Positions 23,801-29,050 of a DNA stretch of 48,441 nt are shown piece after piece (the stretch's first letter is position 1; every line of letters begins with the position of its first letter). A program made the translations under genes and the position numbers. The stretch is taken from contig JAUCBJ010007341.1 of NCBI GenBank assembly GCA_032718475.1, positions 1 to 48,441 on the forward strand. The letters run 5' to 3'. The notes under the pieces were generated by a model. The model ran no database searches. It was not told where the DNA came from and saw only the letters and a program-made list of their open reading frames with translations. This stretch comes from Nemertoderma westbladi. Taxonomy: Eukaryota; Xenacoelomorpha; Nemertodermatida; Nemertodermatidae.

Positions 23801-25602
23801 TTGGTTAGAAAATCCGGCCTTAACCTGCTCCTTTCCATCAATTGGTAATTGTTTTTGGCTATAAAATGAGTGTTTTGCTACGTCATGTGGTAATCGATTA
23901 TCGACAACAACCACAAACTATAATATTTACAGTCTTTTACCACAGGCGCATATGGAAATCTAGCTCATAGTCTATAAATCATGGAATTTTGAATGTTTTG
24001 GCACAGGCATAGTGAAACCAACTGTCCGATAGACCAGAAATCAACAAATTTTGAATGTTTTGGCATAGGCATGTTGAAATCAACTGTCTGACAGTCCAGA
24101 AATCAGCAGTCTGACAGTTTGAAGAAATACATACATAATACATACATGTTGCGAACTACGCGTAGCTACGCGTAGCTACGCGTAGGTCGAAAAGATTTAC
24201 CCTAAAAAGTCATTAAAAGGACAACAAAAGTCATTAAAGGGACAACAAAAGTCATTATGCACAATTCGTAAAAAAAGGAGGACAAAAAAGTCGAATAAAA
24301 GGACATAAAAAAATCACTGCCTTTTATATCCCGCTTTATATCCCGCTTTGGTGATATGGTCATAAGGGATTTAAAGCCATTTTATTTTAATGCAATAATA
24401 GGTAATTTTATTCATAAAAATGATATATTGCCTGTGCCTCTGTTAACAAATGTTTTTAGAATGCAAATAATAAATATTATATTGTGTAAAATTAACAGAT
24501 TAGCCCAGAGAACTTTAGTTCAAAAGAATCGCGGGTAGTACATACATGACACTAAGTACCGATCCACTTTCCTCTAAAACCCCAGTATGTATGTTTGTTC
24601 GCCTCCCTATAATTGGTTACAACTGATACTCCCACCATTCAGATTTTGTATATATCACCATAAATATGTTTGTATGCACCAGCTACTAATATTAATAGTC
24701 ATAACTAATATTGTTATTTAGGTGCCGAAGTTCCATCCGACCCAAAGCTTTTGTTTCAAAGTTCCTGGTGGGGATCAGCCTCTACACGTCAACAGGTGCT
24801 GGCCCGGCTAATCCTGGATTTTGGGAAGAAATACAAGTTGTGGTTTCTTTTGGAAGCTGCAAAGAATCTATTTACGGATGACCATGGTGAGTCTCCTGAT
24901 GCCAATGTGGAGGAGTTTGTATGTTGTGCTATCTCTGATGGGATTATAGCTTGGGATGTGTGGGACCAGTACTACCCAAAGATGAAGGAGTCATTTCCAC
25001 GACAACGTAATGAACTGATCCGCGGTCTCGCGTGCAGCCCGAACTCGGACCATCTACTCATGTTGGCCACCTACACTAACGACGAACTACTCAAGGCCAA
25101 TATCACCAAAAACGATACCAAAAAGGCGATAGCTGTCGAACACTTGGATGCCCTCACTGTTATGGTGAACAGCAAAACTGGGCAAGATTTTATATTTCCT
25201 TTTCTAAGTTTGGAGTGGAATACTATAATTGATTGGGTGGGACCCCGTTACTATAAGAGGGTAAACGATATATTGATTAAGGCGGCGTCTAGTATGGCTT
25301 CCAATGCATCCCTCGACTATCTGCAGAGTTTTAGAATAGTAGTCACTAATCGTACCATCAACTACACGTTGGCTCTGCGCGAAGAGCACCTGCGTTGGTA
25401 TGACGAGGACCTGAGGAAGCCCTTTTACGAAATGTTAGCCGATTTGGATCGCGTGGAGACGGAATTCATTCGGCCGGGAATCGATTGGATGAGATGGAAT
25501 CGAGACGATCTCGAGAGCTGGTTGGAAACAGAGGTGACGTCACAACGTTCTTCCAGGGATGGAGAGCGGAAAACTCGAGGAGTTAATAAAGGGAATGGGT
25601 AA
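4750..25602 (+). CDS. M1-family zinc aminopeptidase (aminopeptidase N-like), last eight exons
   Basis: The family removes N-terminal residues from peptides, usually as a plasma-membrane ectoenzyme. Exons are joined at 4750-4885, 6788-6983, 7188-7379, 7593-7804, 21730-21881, 22529-22661, 22772-22962 and 24722-25602. All junctions are GT-AG and every phase matches, giving about 697 residues. The sequence shows HELAH with a second glutamate after 18 further residues (zinc ligands), the catalytic tyrosine in [14 protein letters not shown], a WYIPLTY segment and an ERAP1_C-like C-terminal domain. The N-terminal part (membrane anchor or signal and first beta domain) lies upstream of the window. The GAMEN motif is replaced by KGMEA. 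The gene spans a 14-kb intron filled by nested retroelements. Family assignment is firm; orthology and activity are inference. Confidence 0.93.
4957..5040. repeat. (GGTATT)n microsatellite
   Basis: About a dozen GGTATT hexamers with a few TATGGTATT variants, inside the first visible peptidase intron. Confidence 0.95.
6056..6256. repeat. 66-bp tandem repeat, three copies
   Basis: Units starting at 6056, 6122 and 6188 share GGGGCTGCAGCCAGGGGCCC, a CCCGTCGAGGTCGAG block and GTGGTCACATGTACAT. The array is GC-rich against an AT-rich intron. The overlapping frames are not genes. Confidence 0.93.
6406..6687. mobile_element. Small inverted-repeat (MITE-like) element
   Basis: AGGCTGAGATAACTCCC at 6406-6422 is exactly inverted at 6671-6687, with related AGGCTGAGA words between. 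There is no coding capacity. Inside lies one copy of the dispersed TTTATTGTTTTGGTTAGAAA-type repeat (6566-6640) that forms an array at 23193-23870. No clear target duplication was seen. Confidence 0.5.
6788..6983 (+). CDS. Peptidase exon with HEXXH zinc site
   Basis: It starts after TTCTATAG and ends at AAAGCT|GTAAGT. It encodes [17 protein letters not shown] followed by [10 protein letters not shown]. Two histidines plus the glutamate after 18 further residues form the zinc site, and the HEXXH glutamate is the general base. The tail is asparagine-rich, and the linker to the next exon is shorter than usual for the family. Confidence 0.93.
7188..7379 (+). CDS. Peptidase exon with catalytic tyrosine
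   Basis: Phase 0 at both ends (acceptor TTTTATAG, donor CAG|GTAAGA). It encodes 64 residues including [18 protein letters not shown]. The tyrosine of Y-x-KGAS stabilises the transition state in M1 enzymes and is present. Confidence 0.9.
7593..7804 (+). CDS. Peptidase exon, end of catalytic domain
   Basis: The acceptor is ATTTTACAG and the donor CGG|GTGAGT. It encodes [10 protein letters not shown] through [14 protein letters not shown] to FFTNYT, matching the W-x-x-Q-x-GYP segment that closes the M1 catalytic domain. It ends in phase 2. The single base that completes the glycine codon lies at 21730, across a 13.9-kb intron. Confidence 0.9.
7805..8465. other. Intron segment without recognisable gene
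   Basis: This lies between the peptidase exon ending at 7804 and the old gypsy fragment. The open frame 7990-8199 has no recognisable homology. The end of the segment is AT-rich. Nothing else is supportable. Confidence 0.5.
8466..8597 (+). pseudogene. Old Ty3/gypsy RNase H fragment, left part
   Basis: The frame reads [19 protein letters not shown] and ends in TDHKPL, a typical Ty3/gypsy RNase H block (ERELL...TDHKPL). An in-frame stop lies just upstream. The reading continues as [13 protein letters not shown] at 21168 once the two younger insertions are removed, so this is the target into which the short-LTR gypsy element inserted. Confidence 0.72.
8593..8597. repeat. Target-site duplication GCTTC of the short-LTR gypsy (left)
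   Basis: GCTTC directly precedes TGTGTAGTAT, the first ten bases of the gypsy LTR. The same GCTTC follows the 3' LTR at 21168-21172. Confidence 0.8.
8598..8607 (+). repeat. Gypsy 5' LTR, first 10 bp
   Basis: TGTGTAGTAT equals the start of the 3' LTR at 21080-21089. The rest of this LTR resumes after the BEL insertion at 16300. The last five bases (AGTAT) are the target duplicated by BEL. Confidence 0.8.
8603..8607. repeat. BEL target-site duplication AGTAT (left)
   Basis: AGTAT precedes the BEL LTR that starts at 8608, and AGTAT follows the other LTR at 16295-16299. Five bases is the usual BEL/Pao duplication length. Confidence 0.85.
8608..9068 (-). repeat. BEL 3' LTR (461 bp), overlaps the end of pol
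   Basis: This matches 15834-16294 base for base as far as I could read. On the minus strand it starts TGTAGCAGAG at 9068 and ends CTCGATACA at 8608. A purine stretch GGGAGGA sits immediately upstream (9069-9075, minus sense) as polypurine tract. The final 24 codons and stop of pol are inside this LTR. Confidence 0.92.
8993..13480 (-). CDS. pol: BEL/Pao Pol polyprotein (protease, RT, RNase H, integrase)
   Basis: The open frame has up to 1,495 codons. In order it shows the second half of a zinc knuckle and a following Cys/His cluster (residues 12-38), a DUF1758-type aspartic protease region (about 60-200; the expected D-S/T-G reads DSF at 94-96), reverse transcriptase with YVDD at about 519-522, RNase H (FSDASE near 701, later WSDSE and the DLLSRG end), and integrase with an H-H-C-C zinc module (HISNQHAP ... 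CNVCNHHK) and DDE acids in GIDFTG (about 1139), SDN (about 1201) and YWERIN (about 1254). A DUF5641-like C-terminal domain follows. The frame overlaps the gag frame by 59 nt. The true N-terminus is unclear and probably arises from a gag-pol fusion or frameshift. The last 24 residues are encoded by the LTR. Confidence 0.93.
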   Translation of the reverse strand: MLIREHVSYVLNHIKKDCRRPDECGVEGCIDKHHPLLHVDKKAIMNSGSHKVTTQAISLGVKADLKTQFISPTAKVMLMPLDNGTPCEVRVGFDSFSQVSFIRKCIAQSLDLNIVSTEEMEVTGFGKSTIVEYADIVEFGLCSKTDSSLYFKMTAASFPDFCKEIQPLAINLEKCTHLQGLLFADEFPHGYEQLDILIGMDYFFQFITGDIIRHPSNNKLPCAMATVFGYVVCGPDTSNKRIKPRPKSCYITQTRINEKLLNSMERFWDIETIGIVNSSKVLTKDEREAEEQFKISLNYDDQNCHYSVALPFKPQAPTLVSNYHRAKKLLESLEKRLEKSQVEKQIYRETINDYVEKGFAHKVSAEEEEQFMNGEQFFLPHHPVYKPGSSSTKVRIVYNASTKDKNGNSLNDCLLPGPILQPDIAQILLRFRTKPIALVADIRKMFLQTKLVSDQHCYQQYLWRNNKDEPIEKYCMTVLMFGVSPCPYLAQRIRIHHCERPDMIAKFPLAAKEASDSFYVDDLLGGADNEIQAEQLYIELVDMCKMAGYELTKFGSNSAKLLSLIPEKDRLVGNFVSFTDQSDLGNTKALGLGWNYETDDTFSLVVTDRLTDLSTYSRTKRLMLSKISQIYDVFGFVSPFVIRGKIILQNMWLNKCGWDDELTDGIINSFREWERELYLLQTIKVPRLFYKGNPTIVQLHAFSDASEVAYGAVVYMRTEFCDSNTSSHFVMARSRVAPLKRLRLARLELLGAVLAARLVKYILDALHQRVDINSYYLWSDSEIALGWIAKESYTWNTFVQNRVQEIHDLSPIEVWRFVPGDQNPADLLSRGTSLMEMKDSAFYWQGPDWLIKNNDDWPKSSLNVEIELPEKRPIKQHKYVKRIIQGLSTPTINSSEHLVQDDEASESICLVSNLKSANVTQFSNYITEYYGRFSNLIRFTVRCFRWLARARKKLSQGVENSDEVALDKQPTTLTSLHPYLVTLEEMEATEMHWWKILQKHYFMEAYNLLSQNKPLPNKHHLLPLNPQYDIDRQLLVVGGRLEFSDLPLSAKHQILLPKGEGLVQKLILQVHISNQHAPQEVLLSLLKQKYWIINSRHEIRKAVHLCNVCNHHKTVPMEQIMGNLPPERLQISPAFWNIGIDFTGALLIKEGSSTHKAYICVFTCAASRMCHFELALNMETSEFLQCFRRMVNRRGLCKTVTSDNQKTFKKASKVFKLNFSDNIWKHLDKEAIASFMNERKISWNFIVERSPFRGGYWERINRSLKEPLRKILSKSLLTYTEMYTVLTDVEAMINSRPLTYHSPDTKDILPITPAHLALGRPLRPLHDLGGKEVSLTKRYVYLQGLLDNFWRRWQTEYLHQLQPRQKWQLEKEPIKINDIVLISEDRTRRNSWPMGRVTETHPSKDGIIRTVTVETKKGKFSRPVQRLHLFERYYETRLQDSPKDSDDLGDRINYRKKKIDETPDIVSSREDVAESDSGPIKTSSGRTIKKPDYYY
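13422..15629 (-). CDS. gag: BEL/Pao Gag
   Basis: A 735-codon frame starting [10 protein letters not shown]. The N-terminal part resembles a SAP/LEM-like small domain ([15 protein letters not shown]). A GPATGT repeat tract follows near residues 120-155, then a charged coiled-coil region, a DUF1759-type core ([19 protein letters not shown] ... [11 protein letters not shown]), and a C-terminal Cys box beginning [14 protein letters not shown] and CFLC. The second Cys/His half of the last knuckle (NHIKKDC) is found only in the overlapping pol frame. The frame closes at a TAG at 13422-13424. Confidence 0.9.
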   Translation of the reverse strand: MAQSPYYLKSDRRADLPALEDIGNLTPLELDRCLEERGLLCSGTTGEKRNRLRVFLASDQSNDDIDNINFGFADSQSTERPGYNLSQVFSPIQRSPYNIINPLAHPPSIATSRPTTEFSAIATGTGPATGTGPATGTGPATGTGPATGTGPATGTGPLESAMMTQFFNMQMQLDEQRERRERDWREQDRRDLLLLFQTINRKPQPQRTSSPINGQGGSPLNDSGGLSSVSNSAESIENKFRSIMSHLQELYAEMDFDIDPYEMDVHVWQRRIDDATEELQDADKFVNKRLFSLENEELKNDLFEDFQQFKHRFRQLKHRINSVMFQRKQDIEESNQIDEYIRLAKPCWLAVRRVNELSEDEKDPNALDFDLRSIEKRLEQCEGFITHKMCKSAITKIDQRHSELLEDINSLRQAIGRYKTFTQVKRDADKEERMRGGLPSGVDIPKFDGSYSEFPCWFSKFEAIVGNNDKVSNFYKMTYLKKALVGKAATCIIDMEISANNYKLALESVKRFYGKERIVVKHLIKKLQNFSKVTDEDNISALRKLCDSIQNVMLDLSKYHLTVDNFLLSSMETLFPEKIREEWEKEVDDKHIDGAMPTYEEFISWLQTLVARKDVTRDECNKKDTHNNNKDDKKPLKEKDRKFSSQTLAVGSDSGTKPKGFKGSGSYSKNWDKSKVDTDRGTAKVEYKCPLCEKKCRFLSSCYKFIQATTAEKRQIVADKGACFLCTEPYQEGLS
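15166..15270. repeat. 18-bp tandem repeat within BEL gag
   Basis: About five to six copies of CCGGTACCGGTAGCAGGT encode Gly-Pro-Ala-Thr-Gly-Thr repeats in Gag. The copies are nearly identical (AGC/GGC variants) and in frame, so length changes here would preserve the reading frame. Confidence 0.92.
15834..16294 (-). repeat. BEL 5' LTR (461 bp)
   Basis: The second copy of the LTR at 8608-9068. On the minus strand it starts TGTAGCAGAG at 16294 and ends CTCGATACA at 15834. The first 76 bases repeat the pol C-terminal coding end, which has no coding role in this copy. AGTAT follows at 16295-16299. The bases after the LTR (minus sense TTCACAAGTAACTAATG) would be the primer-binding site, but I cannot name the tRNA. 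Confidence 0.92.
16295..16299. repeat. BEL target-site duplication AGTAT (right)
   Basis: The partner of 8603-8607. It is followed at 16300 by AGTGCATGGCTC, the continuation of the interrupted gypsy LTR. Confidence 0.85.
16300..16360 (+). repeat. Gypsy 5' LTR, remaining 61 bp
   Basis: Together with 8598-8607 this gives a 71-bp LTR matching 21080-21150. It contains an AT stretch (ATATATTATATATAT) that could act as a TATA box, followed by TCAGTCA, which resembles an initiator, right at the LTR end. Confidence 0.8.
16361..16384 (+). promoter_or_regulatory. Putative gypsy primer-binding site
   Basis: It begins TGGCGCAG directly after the LTR, complementary to a tRNA ending CGCCA. Read as its reverse complement, the stretch contains GGTTCGAAAA, like a tRNA T-arm at almost the right distance from CCA, so complementarity may extend beyond the usual 18 nt. 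The tRNA identity is not determined. Confidence 0.5.
16552..17952 (+). CDS. gag: Gypsy Gag with protease
   Basis: A 466-codon frame starting [10 protein letters not shown]. It contains a gag core, an alanine/proline/arginine-rich linker, two Cys/His motifs ([15 protein letters not shown] and the canonical [14 protein letters not shown] near residues 270-285), and an aspartic protease start [10 protein letters not shown] with DSG at about residue 360. The frame overlaps the RT-bearing frame from 17636 to 17952. Transfer from this frame to the pol frame would have to occur in the overlap, after the protease. Codons are strongly G/C-ended, unlike all neighbours. Confidence 0.88.
   Translation: MAHNSTDPRSFVLRSAAPPFDIDCERSTWDLWIEEWEAFLVTSGLENLRTIDPTDPPDPAVSADLLRATNRQRRAALTSAFSRSTNAVVRGLGLSTVDNSDASLVIATLGTHVHGGTNKRVHRQELARRSRLPEETPETFLVHLRDIATKCEFEALPTAAAHANDRLLDQFIAGFGDKEVTEQLLRLPPDSYITDALRLAQTVWTARKDAASMSWSGAPATAPTAPSAARATAQRSRRPRPRRDQPPTRCPQCGFPPHNAGARCPSADARCRHCNTVGHYNRMCPRRPQTNAADGPATDYDDDRSTNAAEIWSILAGPELYDAPTVSSIEQLESLETVTLGFQVTKNPSFGITELQFLPDSGANITAIPFRIYSAFGGKVEILRNSNPPPQPPKLANGSRAGWVFKGVFGATIQCHALHTACTTDVWVLDGLHQPLLSRMQEDLLHPRDPVEPHPPGWAGATRRPH
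17636..20290 (+). pseudogene. pol: Gypsy Pol: RT, RNase H, first part of integrase
   Basis: The open frame has 884 codons; the pol sense starts near 17950. It contains a proline/threonine-rich linker, an RT with [18 protein letters not shown] and [16 protein letters not shown], a palm motif [10 protein letters not shown], an RNase H ([13 protein letters not shown] ... ADAFSR), and an integrase zinc module (LHAVHQGL ... CQPC) with the first two acids in HIDLFQ and LHPDGG. At about 20185 the frame is lost and continues in the next frame, so the integrase core is split. The first aspartate of the usual YVDD RT motif is glutamate here (E343). The copy is probably defective. Confidence 0.85.
20188..20985 (+). 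pseudogene. Gypsy integrase C-terminal part (frameshifted)
   Basis: It continues the integrase core after a one-base frame change: [12 protein letters not shown], then [13 protein letters not shown] with the third catalytic acid (Glu), [19 protein letters not shown] and a GPY-like chromatin-binding end ([11 protein letters not shown] ... [16 protein letters not shown]). A long proline-rich tail follows, ending [13 protein letters not shown] before a TAA. The motif R-x-GR-x-[IR]-PP-x-RY is a common gypsy Pol end. Confidence 0.85.
21070..21079 (+). promoter_or_regulatory. Gypsy polypurine tract
   Basis: The purine run GAAGGGGA, part of AAGAAGGGGATA, immediately precedes TGTGTAG, the 3' LTR start, as expected for the plus-strand primer. 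Confidence 0.6.
21080..21167 (+). repeat. Gypsy 3' LTR (71 bp plus 17-bp internal duplication)
   Basis: 21080-21150 matches the reconstituted 5' LTR. 21151-21167 repeats the last 17 bases (ATTATATATATCAGTCA) in tandem. GCTTC follows at 21168-21172 as the target duplication. Confidence 0.82.
21168..21243 (+). pseudogene. Old Ty3/gypsy RNase H fragment, right part
   Basis: It begins with the target duplication GCTTC. In the frame of the fragment ending at 8597 it reads [17 protein letters not shown], the usual continuation after TDHKPL. The homology fades into a 24-bp satellite. Confidence 0.68.
21240..21435. repeat. 24-bp minisatellite ending in a perfect palindrome
   Basis: About eight copies of ATTGATTACACGTCTGTACACG... 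(24 bp; CGTC/CGTA/CGGT variants). The right end (21409-21434) is a 26-bp perfect palindrome centred on TACACGTGTA. The open frames on both strands are artefacts of unit length. Confidence 0.93.
21730..21881 (+). CDS. Peptidase exon, beta-sandwich domain
   Basis: The acceptor is TTACTAACAG and the donor G|GTAAGT. The first base completes the glycine left open by the exon ending at 7804. It then reads [15 protein letters not shown] and [11 protein letters not shown], the conserved W-x-IPL and W/Y-x-x-FN strands after the M1 catalytic domain. The phase match across the large intron shows the retroelements have not broken the gene. Confidence 0.9.
21882..22528. other. AT-rich peptidase intron
   Basis: No gene is recognised. 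A short open stretch (22300-22405) has an AG before it and a GT after it, but in the required phase it hits a stop. Confidence 0.5.
22529..22661 (+). CDS. Peptidase exon, FYRINYD segment
   Basis: The acceptor is TTATTTAG and the donor AG|GTATGT. It encodes [19 protein letters not shown] through [14 protein letters not shown], the hallmark G-[YF]-YR-[VI]-NYD and DDAF motifs at the start of the ERAP1_C-like domain. Phases fit both neighbours. Confidence 0.92.
22772..22962 (+). CDS. Peptidase exon, helical C-terminal domain
   Basis: The acceptor is TTATTACAG and the donor CTAG|GTAAGT. It encodes [20 protein letters not shown] and continues to MHNFYNGLG. It corresponds to the first helices of the C-terminal domain and is a little shorter than typical. 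It ends in phase 1, which fits the last exon. Confidence 0.88.
23193..23870. repeat. About 68-bp tandem repeat, around ten copies
   Basis: Each unit contains TTTATTGTTTTGGTTAGAAA, then CCCGCCTCTGTAACCTGCTC and CTTTCC plus a variable AT-rich spacer. Copies differ by several percent, more than in the other arrays, so this array is older or evolves slowly. Single copies or halves lie at 6566-6640, 41025-41085 (and inverted at 41200-41310) and 47497-47515. It lies in the intron before the last peptidase exon. Confidence 0.92.
23940..24330. repeat. Short direct repeats and a CTACGCGTAG palindrome array
   Basis: Two roughly 65-bp copies around TTTTGAATGTTTTGGCAYAG (about 23986-24110) are followed at about 24155-24184 by overlapping palindromes CTACGCGTAG, and then by 20-25-bp AAAAGTCATTAAAGGGACAA-type direct repeats (24205-24320). 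All are intronic, with no coding potential. Confidence 0.75.
24722..25602 (+). CDS. Peptidase terminal exon
   Basis: The acceptor is TTATTTAG. It encodes 292 residues of ERAP1_C-like alpha-helical repeats with several recognisable blocks ([47 protein letters not shown]) and ends with a charged, non-conserved tail before a TAA at 25600. No GPI-anchor-like hydrophobic tail is visible, so attachment, if any, would depend on the missing N-terminus. This exon lies after a tandem array of 68-bp repeats. Confidence 0.92.
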
Positions 25603-27022
25603 ACTCAATTAAGTTTTATAGGACTGATTGATCGCTTATTATTTTTTACTCCATTTTCCACTTCCTTTTCATGTCCTTTAAAGTCCCGGGTTGCTTTGTA
25701 ATCAGCTTCATTAATTGTCTTTAATTGTAAATTCCCATCCTCATCGTGTCTTACTACTGCTATTGCATTTATTATTGTTTACCAACCACCATCAACTGAT
25801 GAAGTAGCAGTATAGTCAACTATTTCCTTGTGATGGAGTAATATAAACTAAAAAATATTATATGTTCATCAAACTCATTTTCCGCTCATAAATTTTACGC
25901 ACTCGATCCACCAGACACGTCTATCATTATTACCCCTGATAGGCTGTCAGATATATGTCGTTTTTCACTGAAACTTGCATAGTATTATTATATAGTAAAT
26001 GTTTTGGGTGATTTTGGTAGAAAATTTTATTGCAATCAAAATAATCCGACCCTTGTCCAGTTTGCATCATTGATGATTTTGTGTAATTTGTACCGAGGTT
26101 GTCCCCATTGGAATAATTGTGAATAAACACGTTCTACACCCACCCGAATGACGATCTAACATCATATTTGTTTTGCTTATAAAGTAAATGACCCGGTCTA
26201 GAATAATGCCAGAGTATTGATGACAACAATATTACCTACACAAATCAGTTAAGGCCTAGTCCTACTATAATCTTCCATTTAAGGGCGAGTAAAAAAGATT
26301 AAGAAATGGCAGAGGAGTAGTGTTTAGTTTGTTTGAAAAATTGTCATTCCGAGATAATTGCCTTGAAAGTTCAAACCTTCCCGCGTAAAACGCGCTCGGC
26401 TTTCTGGTTGTAGGAAGGAAGCATATTCACCTTTATTATGGGGGTTTTCGAGATCGGGGAATTCAATTCCGATGTTAGTAATAATATTTCGTTGAATCTA
26501 GTCTATCTGTCTGCAGAAATGGAGACAGAAATATCTCGAGAACTAAGAGATCTCGCCAAGCCGTTTTCACACGAAATCATCATTTAACTTTTATAATTGC
26601 TTTAGATGAAATAAAGAAACATAACATGTACAATTTTGACCCGAGGGGGTTACCCCACCCCAATATAAGCGAACTTATATAAAACATAATTTATGTCATT
26701 TTTACATTTATTTATACAGCAACTAATATAATTTGTGCGGTTTCTATCACTTATAATATATATACAATCATTTTGTAATGTTACAATTTTGGAATAAAAC
26801 TACATACAAACTTGTTGCAAAGTACTTTACAGTTTGCTGATCCACGTGGCTTTATTTTCACTCACTCACTAACGTTCGTTCGTGTAACAAAGCCACTTGG
26901 ATCAGCAAACTTCAAAGAGCAACAGTACTTTACACACAAGTATGTAAATAGTTGTCGTTGAAACCATTAATTACCAAAGAAAGTCGTTTAAGTATAACGT
27001 TATAGTCTAGAAACTAGAAACT
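25603..27022. other. Intergenic, with a small inverted repeat
   Basis: This is the sequence between the peptidase stop and the small peptide ORF. GTTTGCTGATCCACGTGGCTTT (about 26832-26853) is inverted with one mismatch near 26887-26909 around CACTCACTCACTAACGTTCG, a foldback of roughly 150 bp counting its outer CATACAAACTTG arms. AATAAA hexamers at about 26110 and 26617 could serve the peptidase transcript. Nothing else is supportable. Confidence 0.55.
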
Positions 27023-27298
27023 TCATTGAGAATCCACAGGTATCGCCATATTCCAACTACCGAAAAGAGGATGATCTCGTCTTTTTATTCCCATCATATC
27101 CTCGGCTTTGCTTTTTCTCTTGTTTTCTAACATCTGCTCTAAGAACCTTTTTGACAGATTAGCGGTCCTTCGCTTCATAGCCGCATCCATGAAACCTTTG
27201 AACAGTGATCTGCTTTCTGTCTCTGGTACCAACGCAACAATAAGCAACATAAGAGCGAGACTATGAACTGCCGTTGTTTTTAGATCCATTACAACCAT
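27023..27298 (-). CDS. Small secreted, dibasic-rich peptide precursor (candidate)
   Basis: A 91-residue frame, stop TGA. An N-terminal hydrophobic stretch (VHSLALMLLIVALVP, residues 11-25) after MDLKTT and before ETES reads as a signal peptide cleaved near residue 28-30. The remaining roughly 60 residues have no cysteine and contain basic cleavage-type sites KRR (42-44), KR (50-51), KRK (60-62) and KRR (72-74). The last would release a 17-residue C-terminal peptide beginning DHPLFGSW. No amidation glycine is present at the C-terminus. An acceptor-like CCTACAG lies about 40 bp upstream, compatible with a 5' UTR exon. I do not recognise a neuropeptide family. It could also be a chance frame. 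Confidence 0.42.
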   Translation of the reverse strand: MVVMDLKTTAVHSLALMLLIVALVPETESRSLFKGFMDAAMKRRTANLSKRFLEQMLENKRKSKAEDMMGIKRRDHPLFGSWNMAIPVDSQ

Positions 27299-28564
27299 AA
27301 ACGATACTTTATGTTCCTTCTTAATGTGTATTACTGTAGGTTCTCGTAATGATTATATATAATTTAGCCTAAAGTATTGAATTAGTTATGTGATTAGAAA
27401 TTCTAATATTTTTATTCTTAAATAGTTACGTTTTCGCTTTGCGTTACTTTTTTTTATATTACCGCAATATCGGGCGAAAAATTTTCATTTCTTTCCCCAG
27501 GGAAAAAACACTGCATTGATTTTACTCTTTTTCCCGGCGAAAAAGTAAAAAAATATTTTATTGTGGAATTTCTTAAATTGTACCCGTATTACTTGTGTTG
27601 AAAGAGAATCGACGTAGAAAAGGTTTGCAAGTAGTCCAAATTTGAGTTAAATCCATGCATAAAAAGCATGCATCCATAAAGTTATTTGCATATTTTTTTA
27701 AAACCACAGTCAGATGACAAATAACAGTGATGAAATACAAATAAAAGAGACAAACAGATGATGAAATGAATCATGTAAATGTTGTATAAGTTATAGCACA
27801 GTATGCTGATAGATTAGATACACAGCAATGTGTAGAACTAAACCAAGTTAATCAATAAATTATTCCTACATAAGTATATCATCACCAACAACTATGATGC
27901 TTATTAGATTGTTAAGTATAGAGTTGTATTCAGTGTAGAACTGCATTGCGGTATAGCTACACATTGCTGGGCTGGTGCTACAGTGCGTTCATATACATAT
28001 GAATAATATATTGAAGGGTAGAATTGTTGCATAAATTCTAGAATTAATGAAATGTTGGGTCGATACTATTGAATTAGGGGTAACAAGGTCGCGAGAATCT
28101 TGTGCGACTTTTATTGGCTCAACTGTAAGCCCCTGCGATTAATTAAATTCACGAAGGGGAAAAATGATAGAAAATGTTTATTTTAATAATTTAATGGCTC
28201 GGAAATCACGATCCATAGAATGGAAGGTTAAATTATTAACGGGGACCGACTTGTCATACCTGCAATAGTCGATATCACAGCCGATTTTTGAAATAGGCTT
28301 CGCGCGCTTTTAATCCTACAATTTCGGCCGCTCCTGCGGTGTTTTAACAAAAAACAAACCCCGCCACTCGAATAAGAGGAACCTTTACTGCAAGGTGTTT
28401 ATTGTGTACCAGCATAATAATTTTCGATCATCGATTTAATGTACAATTGCACGCAAAATGAATTACAACAGTGTGTTATTTAAATATTATAGACATAATG
28501 TCCTGGAATAATAACGGCTAGTGGAGTAGAGAGGTGCGGCTATCTCCAGAAAATCCTTCCCTTT
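27299..28564. other. AT-rich intergenic region with foldback remnant
   Basis: No gene was found. About 28075-28380 resembles both arms of the foldback element at 34355-34970 (GGGGTAACAAGGT near 28077; CACAGCCGATTTT, AAACCCCGCCACTCGA near 28275-28370), but it is diverged. Confidence 0.6.
28398..28403 (-). terminator. Candidate poly(A) signal for the CCDC148-like gene
   Basis: AATAAA on the minus strand lies about 162 nt after the stop at 28565. The position is plausible but there is no independent support. Confidence 0.35.
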
Positions 28565-29050
28565 CTACTTATTACTGAATATATGAGAGTCAAGACCCGG
28601 TCGTGGTTTAGATGGCGGGGGTAACCGACGGACCATGTGTCTAGCGTAGTCACTGTTTACCACTCCGGCCTCACGCAGCGCCATCTCTAGTCGCAATCGT
28701 GGGTCTTCCATTAACTTATCATTACTGTAACCTGGTACGTGTCCATATTGTGTTTGTTCAAGGGCCTCTTCGACAATATGCCCTTTGCTTGCTTTAGTGT
28801 GACCAATAGCCCGAAGTGGGTCCTTTTCTACCTCAATCTCATTGGCTACTTGCATTCTCAATTTATCTAATCGTTTCTCTCTGTGCAATTCTGCAGTTTC
28901 CAATAGCCGTTGTTTCTGATTGGCCGCTTCCATCCTGGCTCTCAGTTCAGCCCTCCGATAGGCCACCCGTTCCCGATTCCTTTCTGCTGAATGTTTCAAT
29001 TCGATCTCTAAGTTCAGCAACTCGTCTTTTCGTATCTTTTCTTCATGAAA
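28565..29050 (-). CDS. CCDC148: CCDC148-like terminal exon
   Basis: The acceptor is TTGACAG (29051-29057). It begins FHEEKIRKDELLNLEIELKH, continues as an Arg/Glu-rich helix, then DPLRAIGHTKASKGH, YGHVPGYSNDK and the conserved DPRLRLEMALREAG block. TAG stop at 28565-28567. 161 residues. Confidence 0.88.
   Translation of the reverse strand, partial: FHEEKIRKDELLNLEIELKHSAERNRERVAYRRAELRARMEAANQKQRLLETAELHREKRLDKLRMQVANEIEVEKDPLRAIGHTKASKGHIVEEALEQTQYGHVPGYSNDKLMEDPRLRLEMALREAGVVNSDYARHMVRRLPPPSKPRPGLDSHIFSNK

Noticed and set aside
23198-23914. Minus-strand ORFs with repeated [16 protein letters not shown] words
   Set aside because: They are translations of the roughly 68-bp repeat array.
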